Source of the DNA: Phenylobacterium sp.
GTDB lineage: Bacteria; Pseudomonadota; Alphaproteobacteria; Caulobacterales; Caulobacteraceae
Reading direction: 5' to 3'
Assembly (NCBI GenBank): GCA_028291285.1
Contig: JAQGIJ010000195.1
Span: forward strand, 1-7,735
DNA: 7,735 nt
Part shown: positions 1 to 4,772 of the stretch, one piece after another
Layout of the letters: each line of letters starts with the position of its first letter
How positions within the stretch are numbered: the first letter of the stretch is position 1
Program-made: the position numbers and the translations under genes
The notes under the pieces: model-generated
What the model was told of the DNA's origin: nothing
The model's database searches: none
The model's input: the letters and a program-made list of their open reading frames with translations, nothing else

Positions 1-449
1 CGGTGCGGGTGGTGACCTGCGCCTCGCCGGCCTACCTGGCCCGGGCGGGAACGCCGCACGCGCCCGAGCAGCTCGCCGAGCACGAGGCGATCCTCGACAC
101 CAACAGCGCCGATCCCAACGTCTGGCGCTTTGGGACCGGGCCTGCGCGCCGCGAGGTCCGCGTCAGCGGCCGGCTCAGGTTCTCCGGCGCCAGCGCCTGC
201 GTCGCCGCCGCCAGAGCGGGCTTCGGCGTCACCCGCACGCCAGCGTTCGCTGCGGCGGAGGACCTGCGCGCGGGCCGGCTGGTCGCGCTGCTCTGCGGCT
301 ATGAGCCGGAGCTGATCCACCTGCACGCCGTCTATCCGCACGCGCGCCACCTCGCGGCCAAGGTGCGCGTCTTCGTGGATTTCCTCGCCGGCCGCTACGC
401 CGGCGAGCCGGAGTGGCACCAAGGCTGGGCGTCGGGACTTGTGGCATGA
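1..449 (+). CDS. LysR-family transcriptional regulator, C-terminal part (5' end outside window)
   Basis: This is the effector-binding half of a LysR-type DNA-binding regulator. The reading frame (codons starting at base 3) is open from the window edge, and the N-terminal helix-turn-helix must lie upstream, so the GTG at base 3 is an internal valine rather than a start. Visible LysR landmarks are a CASPAYLARAGTP segment near the start (the usual 'ASPAYLARxGxP' hinge of the CrgA-like subgroup), a region ending in ACVAAARAGFGVTRTPAF (the 'aaxaGlGia.lP' strand), and the C-terminal YPHARHLAAKVRVFVDFL typical of the family end. About 148 residues are present, consistent with roughly half of a 300-residue protein. 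The effector is unknown. LysR regulators often control a neighbouring gene. Here the stop codon overlaps the start of the downstream AI-2E-family gene (ATGA), which suggests co-transcription. The family call is strong; nothing finer is supported. Confidence 0.88.
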   Translation, partial: VRVVTCASPAYLARAGTPHAPEQLAEHEAILDTNSADPNVWRFGTGPARREVRVSGRLRFSGASACVAAARAGFGVTRTPAFAAAEDLRAGRLVALLCGYEPELIHLHAVYPHARHLAAKVRVFVDFLAGRYAGEPEWHQGWASGLVA

Positions 450-1585
450 TGCAGGATGCGCAGGGCGGCCCAGACCGCAAAGACCTCGTTCGCGACGACC
501 TCGTTCGCAAGGACCCCGTCCGGGACGACCTCGTCCGTTACGTCCAGAAGCTGCTGATCGCGGTCGCGGTGGGGGCGCTCGCCCTCATCTTCTACCGCTG
601 GCATCACGTCTTCCTGCTGGCGTTCGGCGCGAGCCTGGTGGCGGTGGTGCTGCGCGCGCTCGCCGACCCGATCCGCCGGCGCACGCCGCTTGAGGCCGGG
701 CCGTCGTTGGGCGTGGCGGTGATCGGCCTGATCGTGGTGATCGGCGCGCTCGGCTGGTTCGTCGGCGCGCAGGTGGCGAGCCAGCTCAACCAGCTGGAGG
801 CGACCCTGCCCGGCGCGTGGGCCGCGGCGCAGAAGCAGATCGAAAACTATGACGGCGGCCGCTGGCTGGTGGCCCGGCTGCATGAGGCGGCCGGTGGGCC
901 GATGAGCGGGCTGGGTCCGCTCGCCGGTCACATCGGGCACGCGACCAGCGTGGGCATGCAGGCGGTGGGCGAGCTCGTCGTGGTGCTGGTGGCCGGGGTC
1001 TATTTCGCCGCCCAGCCCCGGCTCTACCGGGACGGGCTCCTCAAGCTCGCGCCCGAGGGCGCGCGCGCGCACCTCGCCGAGGCGGTCGATGCCTGCGGCG
1101 TGGCGCTGCGCAAATGGCTGCTGGGCACCGGCGTGGCGATGCTGGCCATGGGCGTGCTGACGGCGGTGGGGACGGCGCTGCTGGGCCTTCCGGCCCCCGT
1201 GGCGCTCGGCCTGCTGAGCGGGGTCGCCGAGTTCGTGCCCATCGTCGGCGCGGCGGTCTCGGCCGTCCCAGGCCTACTGGTGGCCGCCACCCAGGGGCCG
1301 CAGATGGTCCTCTGGACGCTGCTCTTCTACGTGGCGATCCACCAGCTCGAGGGGCACGTGCTGATCCCGTTGATCCAGCGGCGCGTGGTCTCCGTCCCGC
1401 CGGCGCTGACCCTCTTCTCGGTGGTGGGCTTCGGCGTGCTGTTCGGCCCGTCGGGGATCATCTTCGCCACCCCGCTGGCGGTGGTGGTGCTGGTGCTGAT
1501 CAAGCGTCTCTACCTGCGCCAGGCCGACACCCGGCCGACGGACCCGGCCGCCACCGAGCCGGTGGGCGCGCGCGGAGAGATCTGA
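446..1585 (+). CDS. AI-2E/PerM-family membrane transporter
   Basis: This is a polytopic inner-membrane protein of the AI-2E exporter/PerM family. Members are proposed transporters or antiporters, and most have no proven substrate. With the ATG at 446 it is 379 residues, normal for the family. Hydrophobic segments lie at about residues 33-50, 54-71, 87-107, 171-189, 222-247, 251-283, 288-300 and 322-353, with a soluble loop between about 110 and 165 as is usual. Signature stretches are AEFVPIVGA (261-269), HQLEGHVLIPLIQ (299-311) and GPSGIIFATPLAVV (334-347). The ATG at 446 or 449 is preferred because it gives an ATGA overlap with the LysR stop; a GTG at 413 is possible but would overlap LysR by 37 bases. 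No strong Shine-Dalgarno is visible, which fits translational coupling. Oddity: residues 12-31 are four tandem pentapeptides of type (K/D)D(L/P)VR. Autoinducer export by this copy cannot be inferred. Confidence 0.92.
   Translation: MMQDAQGGPDRKDLVRDDLVRKDPVRDDLVRYVQKLLIAVAVGALALIFYRWHHVFLLAFGASLVAVVLRALADPIRRRTPLEAGPSLGVAVIGLIVVIGALGWFVGAQVASQLNQLEATLPGAWAAAQKQIENYDGGRWLVARLHEAAGGPMSGLGPLAGHIGHATSVGMQAVGELVVVLVAGVYFAAQPRLYRDGLLKLAPEGARAHLAEAVDACGVALRKWLLGTGVAMLAMGVLTAVGTALLGLPAPVALGLLSGVAEFVPIVGAAVSAVPGLLVAATQGPQMVLWTLLFYVAIHQLEGHVLIPLIQRRVVSVPPALTLFSVVGFGVLFGPSGIIFATPLAVVVLVLIKRLYLRQADTRPTDPAATEPVGARGEI
479..538 (+). repeat. Four 15-bp tandem coding repeats (KDLVR/DDLVR)
   Basis: Four in-frame 15-bp units encode KDLVR, DDLVR, KDPVR and DDLVR. 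They can also be read as two imperfect 30-bp units of ten residues. They lie just before the first membrane helix of the AI-2E-family protein, in the cytoplasmic N-terminal tail, and give it a highly charged character. Units differ by only a few bases, so they probably arose by recent slippage or unequal duplication. Confidence 0.85.
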
Positions 1586-2113
1586 TCAGGCCGCGTCCGC
1601 CTCCGGCGTTCCGATCAGCTGGTCACGCATCAGGCAAAGCGCGGTCTCCAGCGCGCCGAGCCTGACGCCGGCGCGGCCGATGTCGCCGAACCGCTTGACC
1701 AGATGGCGGGTGGGCCGTCCGGTCCGGGCGCTGGCGAAGTGGACGAGCCCGGCCGGCTGGCCGGGCCCGCCCTCGGTGAAGCCGGTGATCGACACCGCGA
1801 CGTCGGCGTGCGAGTGGGCCAGCGCCCCCTCCGCCATGGCCCGGGCGGCAGGCTCGGAGACCGCCCCGTCGGTCTCCAGGACCTCCTGCGGCACCCCAAG
1901 CATCTCGTGCTTGGCCTCGTGGGTGTAGGTCACGAAGCCGCGTTCGAAGGCGTGGGACTGGCCGGGGATGTCCGTGAGCAGGGAGGCCAGAAGCCCACCC
2001 GTGCAGCTCTCCGCCGCGCTCAGCTTCAGGCCGCGGTCGCAGGCCTCGCGGAGGACGAACTTGGCCAGTTCGTCCACCGCGGCGGGGATCGCGGGATCCA
2101 GCGCTTCGGCCAT
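1586..2113 (-). CDS. pncC: CinA C-terminal-domain protein, probable nicotinamide-nucleotide amidase (PncC-like)
   Basis: This is a stand-alone CinA C-terminal domain of 175 residues, the size of single-domain PncC proteins. These enzymes hydrolyse nicotinamide mononucleotide to nicotinate mononucleotide and ammonia in cytoplasmic pyridine-nucleotide salvage. Visible motifs are LSAAESCTGGLLA (residues 31-43, containing the family's proposed catalytic serine), FERGFVTYTHEAKHEMLGV (56-74, with the conserved lysine), GAVSEPAARAMAEGA (83-97) and SITG (108-111). The loop after SITG reads GFTEGGPGQPAG instead of the commoner IAGPxGG form, so activity on NMN is inferred rather than certain. The ATG start at 2113 lies 13 bp after the hemerythrin stop with no clear ribosome site of its own, which suggests an operon with coupled translation. 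Its stop abuts the stop of the converging AI-2E gene with no bases between. The symbol reflects family membership only. Confidence 0.9.
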   Translation of the reverse strand: MAEALDPAIPAAVDELAKFVLREACDRGLKLSAAESCTGGLLASLLTDIPGQSHAFERGFVTYTHEAKHEMLGVPQEVLETDGAVSEPAARAMAEGALAHSHADVAVSITGFTEGGPGQPAGLVHFASARTGRPTRHLVKRFGDIGRAGVRLGALETALCLMRDQLIGTPEADAA

Positions 2114-2126
2114 GCTCGGCGAGCCC

Positions 2127-2693
2127 CTAGTGAGTCGCGGGGACCTGGCCGCCCATCTGCGACATCAGCTCTTCCTTGCGCATCATCATCTGCTGGCCGA
2201 CCCCCTTCAGGTCCATGTCGCTCTTCTGCAGTTGCGGGAAGTATTCCTTCTCTTCCTCGCCGACGTGGTGCTCGATCATCTCCTGCAGCACGGTGACCTT
2301 GGCGTCGTACATCTCGTCGGAGGGGTCCATGCCCTCGATCTGGTCGATCAGGTCCTTGGCCGCCTGGTGCTCGATGATGGCTTCGTTGACGATTTCGTCG
2401 TCCTTCAGGAACTCCCGCGAGGTGGGGTAGAAGATCTCTTCCTCGATCTGGGTGTGGACCCGCAGCTCGAGACAGATCTGCTGCGCGGTCTGCTGCTTTT
2501 GGCCCTCGTCCTTGGCCTTCTCGAACTGGCTGAACAGCTTCTCCACCGCGCGGTGATCGGCCTTGAGGAGGGCGATGGCGTCCTTCGGGGCGGCTGCGGC
2601 GGAGGAGGTCTTCTTTGCGGTGCTGCTGCTCTTGCTGGCGGCCGACGATCGCTTTGCGCCGCTCTTACCGCTGGTGGTGTTGGCCGTGGGCAT
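2127..2693 (-). CDS. Hemerythrin HHE cation-binding domain protein with Ser/Lys/Ala-rich N-terminal tail
   Basis: This is a 188-residue cytoplasmic protein with a four-helix hemerythrin-like fold, expected to bind a di-iron centre and to act in O2, NO or redox sensing or storage. Candidate iron ligands appear in family order: H47 (KADHRAVEKLF), H80 and E84 (VHTQIEEEIFYP), H109 (IEHQAAKDL), and H142/H143 with the following glutamates (IEHHVGEEEKEYFP). Residues 1-36 are low complexity, rich in Ser, Lys, Thr and Ala, like a histone-H1-type tail; the C-terminus carries a Met-rich stretch (QQMMMRKEELMSQM). The frame is open far upstream (to 3620), but the ATG at 2693 is chosen because GGAG lies 6 bases before it and homology begins after it. 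An EcfG-type promoter signature lies about 50-70 bp upstream. It probably heads an operon with the CinA-type gene. No signal peptide is visible. Confidence 0.93.
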   Translation of the reverse strand: MPTANTTSGKSGAKRSSAASKSSSTAKKTSSAAAAPKDAIALLKADHRAVEKLFSQFEKAKDEGQKQQTAQQICLELRVHTQIEEEIFYPTSREFLKDDEIVNEAIIEHQAAKDLIDQIEGMDPSDEMYDAKVTVLQEMIEHHVGEEEKEYFPQLQKSDMDLKGVGQQMMMRKEELMSQMGGQVPATH

Positions 2694-2697
2694 GTTG

Positions 2698-2703
2698 CTC
2701 TCC
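2698..2703 (-). promoter_or_regulatory. Ribosome binding site of the hemerythrin gene
   Basis: On the minus strand this reads GGAGAG, with GGAG 6 bases upstream of the ATG at 2693. It fixes the start of the hemerythrin gene inside an open frame that continues about 930 bases further upstream. Confidence 0.7.
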
Positions 2704-2714
2704 GTTGAACCCGT

Positions 2715-2729
2715 GCGGCGGTGCGCCGC
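2715..2729 (-). other. Small GC hairpin in the hemerythrin leader
   Basis: GCGGCG and CGCCGC form a perfect 6-bp stem around a 3-base loop. On the minus strand it would lie in the 5' untranslated leader, between the predicted transcription start (about 2733) and the ribosome site at 2698-2703. It could stabilise the mRNA or affect translation. In DNA this GC-rich, such a short stem may also be chance. Confidence 0.35.
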
Positions 2730-2739
2730 CTGAGCGCAA

Positions 2740-2764
2740 GAACCCGCCCGCGGAAGGCGGGTTC
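2740..2764. other. Perfect 9-bp inverted repeat between divergent genes
   Basis: GAACCCGCC (2740-2748) and GGCGGGTTC (2756-2764) are exact complements separated by 7 bases. It has the look of an intrinsic terminator stem, with a weak T-rich stretch (TTGATTTT) about 5 bases further on the plus strand. However, both flanking genes diverge from it, so there is no obvious transcript to end. The arms coincide with the -35 and -10 of the proposed EcfG promoter. It may be an operator, part of the promoter, or the relic terminator of a lost gene. Confidence 0.6.
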
Positions 2765-2765
2765 C
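2741..2765 (-). promoter_or_regulatory. Candidate EcfG (SigT)-type general stress promoter
   Basis: Read on the minus strand, GGAAC (2765-2761) is followed by exactly 16 bases and then GGTT (2744-2741). The known alphaproteobacterial EcfG consensus is GGAAC-N16/17-CGTT, so the only mismatch is the first base of the -10 element. It points at the hemerythrin-cinA unit, and a start near 2733-2735 would leave a leader of about 40 bases containing the ribosome site. Placement, spacing and target function agree, but the assignment is by eye. Confidence 0.55.
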
Positions 2766-2801
2766 GCTTGATTTTCCGCGCTCGGACCGTTGGTTAGCCG
2801 C

Positions 2802-3848
2802 ATGGCGAGGCGACGGACGGTGACGGTGGCGGGGGCGGGAGCGTTGGGGCTGGCCTGCGCCCTGGCGCTCGCTGAAGCGGGGTTCAAGGTCACCGTGTGC
2901 GACCCCGCCGATCCCGCCGCGAACGCCTCGGGCGTGGCCGCGGGCATGCTGGCGCCGGTGTACGAGGCGGTCCTGGACCCGGCGGCGCAGGGGCATTTCG
3001 ACCTGCTGCTGGCGGCCCGCAATCTTTGGCCGGCGTTGGAGGCCAGGCACGGCGTGCGGCTCGAGCGGACCGGCGCCCTGGCGGCGGGCGCGGACCACTG
3101 GCTGGCCGGCGTGGCCGCGGGGATCACGCGGCTCGGCCTCCACCCCACCGAGATCTCCGGCCACACCGCACGTGCCCTGGCGCCCGGCCTCGCCCCGGGC
3201 GTGGCGGCGGTGCTGCTGAACCGCGAGGACTGGCGGCTGGACCCGCGCGCCGCCCTGGCCGCGCTGAGGACGGCGGCGACCGCGGCGGGCGTCGCCTTCC
3301 GCACGGCTGCGGTGGCCGGGCGCGGTGAGGCGGACCTGCTGGTGATCGCCACCGGGGCGGCACGCGGGCTCGACGACCTGGCCCCCGAGCTTGCGCGCAT
3401 CTCGCCGATCAAGGGGCACATCCTGCGGGTGGCGGCGGAAGACTTGAGCTGGGTCACCGTGCGCGGGGAGGGGGGCTACGTGACCCCCGTCGCGGGCGGC
3501 GTGGCGGTAGGCGCCACCATGGAGCCGGGCTGCGCGGACGCCGCGCCGGACCCGGGCCGCGCCGGTCCGCTGCTCGCCGCCGGTCAGGCGCTGTTCCCGG
3601 CGCTGGCCGACTCGCCGCACGAGCTCCTGGCCGGCGTGCGCGGCGCGACCCCGGACGGCCTGCCGCTGGCGGGCTTCAGCCGGACGCCCGGCGTGCTCCT
3701 GGCGGTAGGCGCGCGGCGCAACGGCTGGCTGCTGGCGCCCCTGGTGGCGCAGGTCGTCGCCGCCTGCGCCGCCGGCCGGGAGCCGGGCCGTTTCGCCGCA
3801 CGGCTCGATCCCCGGCGGTTCGAGCCGGCGCGGCCGCCGGGCGGCTGA
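2802..3848 (+). CDS. FAD-dependent oxidoreductase, D-amino-acid/glycine oxidase (ThiO-like) family
   Basis: This is a 348-residue flavoprotein of the DAO superfamily. Members oxidise amines or amino acids, using O2, to imines and H2O2; ThiO oxidises glycine for thiazole synthesis. Visible features are the N-terminal Rossmann dinucleotide-binding motif VAGAGALGLACALALAEAG (9-27), SGVAAGMLAP (43-52), the second FAD strand LLVIATGA (179-186), PIKGHILRV (202-210, as in ThiO), and the C-terminal VRGATPDGLPLAG (279-291) and GARRNGWLLAP (303-313). ThiO proteins usually show HYRNG at the last motif; here the Tyr position is Arg. No thiS, thiG or thiE lies nearby, so thiamine synthesis is only one possibility. 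The start is the ATG at 2802; a TTG at 2790 is less likely. No good ribosome site is seen for either. The transglycosylase follows 56 bp downstream and may be cotranscribed. Confidence 0.87.
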   Translation: MARRRTVTVAGAGALGLACALALAEAGFKVTVCDPADPAANASGVAAGMLAPVYEAVLDPAAQGHFDLLLAARNLWPALEARHGVRLERTGALAAGADHWLAGVAAGITRLGLHPTEISGHTARALAPGLAPGVAAVLLNREDWRLDPRAALAALRTAATAAGVAFRTAAVAGRGEADLLVIATGAARGLDDLAPELARISPIKGHILRVAAEDLSWVTVRGEGGYVTPVAGGVAVGATMEPGCADAAPDPGRAGPLLAAGQALFPALADSPHELLAGVRGATPDGLPLAGFSRTPGVLLAVGARRNGWLLAPLVAQVVAACAAGREPGRFAARLDPRRFEPARPPGG

Positions 3849-3866
3849 GCGGCTGCGTTGGTATGG

Positions 3867-3882
3867 TTAGCGGGCCGTTAAC
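3867..3882 (+). promoter_or_regulatory. CtrA-like box upstream of the transglycosylase gene
   Basis: TTAG, a 7-base spacer and TTAAC match the CtrA consensus TTAA-N7-TTAAC at 8 of 9 positions. The box ends only 22 bases before the ATG at 3905. It is therefore too close to serve as a normal -35-overlapping activator site for that start; repression, or a different start site, would be needed. It is 18/24 identical, including flanking bases, to the box at 5900. Confidence 0.4.
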
Positions 3883-3904
3883 CATAGGGGACGAGGCTCC
3901 ACCC

Positions 3905-4729
3905 ATGGCGGTCGAGGGAATCCGTGGCGTGGTGGAGGCGGCGATCCAGCGCGCGGCCAAGGCCACGGGCGTGGATTTCGGCTTCCTCATGAAGACCGCC
4001 GGGCGCGAGAGCGGGATGAACCCGCAGGCGCGCGCCGGGACCTCCTCGGCGGCGGGCCTGTTCCAGTTCGTCGAGCAGACCTGGCTGTCGACCCTGAAGC
4101 AGCACGGTTCGAAATACGGCTACGCCCGCTACGCCGAGCTGATCAGCAAGGGCGCCGACGGCCGCTATCATGTCGACGGCGGCGAGGCGCGCAAGGCGGT
4201 GATGGACCTGAGGCTCGATCCGCACGCCGCCTCGCTGATGGCCGGCGAGCTGGCCTCGGACCATGCCGCCTACCTGAAGGGCCGCACCGGCCGGACCGCG
4301 ACGCCCGGCGAGCTCTACGCCGCCCATTTCCTCGGGCCGCAGGGCTCGGCCAGGCTGATCGCGGCGGTGGAGAACACGCCGGGCGCCAGCGCGGCCCACC
4401 TGTTCCCCGACGCGGCCCGCGCCAACAAGTCCATCTTCTACCGCGACGGGCGCGCCGCCTCGGTCGCCCAGGTCTATGCCAACCTCGCCAGGGCGGCGGG
4501 GTCGGGCGGGGTGGCGGCGCCGGCCGGGGCCGTCATCCCCGACGACGGTTTCATCGAATACGCCTCGGCGCGGCGCGACGACCGCGCGCGCCAGCAGGAC
4601 GCCCTGGTCGCGCTGATCCTGCGCGGCTCGCAACCCGCCGACGAGACCGGGGTCGGCTCGCGGCTGGCCAGCTCGGTGTTCACCAGCGAGATGCTGAAAG
4701 TGCTCTCCGATTCGCGCAGCGACAGCTGA
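3905..4729 (+). CDS. SLT-type lytic transglycosylase without visible signal peptide
   Basis: This is a 274-residue protein with a lysozyme-like SLT domain in its first two thirds. Such enzymes cleave the MurNAc-GlcNAc bond of peptidoglycan to open the wall for growth or for envelope machines. Evidence is the catalytic-glutamate motif GRESGMNPQA (33-42, Glu35), SAAGLFQFVEQTW (48-60, the family's G-L-x-Q strand) and ELYAAHFLG (136-144). The insert YARYAELISK to about residue 95 resembles Caulobacterales homologues. The last 75 residues have no recognisable domain. The ATG at 3905 is chosen because GAGG lies 8 bases upstream; the ATG at 3863 would place a TTAA box inside the coding region. Neither start gives a Sec signal peptide or membrane anchor, so export must use another route (for example a flagellar or other secretion system) or the enzyme is held in the cytoplasm until needed. 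Confidence 0.88.
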   Translation: MAVEGIRGVVEAAIQRAAKATGVDFGFLMKTAGRESGMNPQARAGTSSAAGLFQFVEQTWLSTLKQHGSKYGYARYAELISKGADGRYHVDGGEARKAVMDLRLDPHAASLMAGELASDHAAYLKGRTGRTATPGELYAAHFLGPQGSARLIAAVENTPGASAAHLFPDAARANKSIFYRDGRAASVAQVYANLARAAGSGGVAAPAGAVIPDDGFIEYASARRDDRARQQDALVALILRGSQPADETGVGSRLASSVFTSEMLKVLSDSRSDS

Positions 4730-4772
4730 GGCTGGCCGGGCCGGAGCTGACCGCGCCGGACAAAACTTTACC

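Noticed and set aside
395..1072. Minus-strand open frame opposite the AI-2E gene (225 codons)
   Set aside because: It is a His/Arg/Asp-rich shadow of a gene with clear family motifs and has no recognisable domain; high GC keeps such frames open.
1703..2708. Two long plus-strand open frames opposite the CinA-type and hemerythrin genes
   Set aside because: They mirror genes with intact motifs, show biased composition, and have no ribosome site.
2740..2771. Plain intrinsic terminator at the 9-bp inverted repeat
   Set aside because: No gene ends upstream on either strand and the T-run is weak and displaced, so the element is recorded as an unexplained inverted repeat instead.
2694..2801. TPP riboswitch in front of the ThiO-like gene
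   Set aside because: No CTGAGA-type core is visible, and the region is accounted for by the stress promoter, the hairpins and the hemerythrin leader.
2405..3457. Minus-strand open frame of 350 codons across the hemerythrin/FAD oxidoreductase region
   Set aside because: Ala/Arg/Ser-rich shadow overlapping two real genes.
2694..3620. Upstream extension of the hemerythrin reading frame to 497 residues
   Set aside because: The extra part is antisense to the well-supported FAD oxidoreductase, is Arg/Gly/Pro-rich, and a clear ribosome site and ATG exist at 2693.
3863..3904. Earlier ATG (3863) as the transglycosylase start
   Set aside because: It lacks a ribosome site, places the TTAA-N7-TTAAC box inside the gene, and adds no signal peptide; the ATG at 3905 has GAGG 8 bases upstream.
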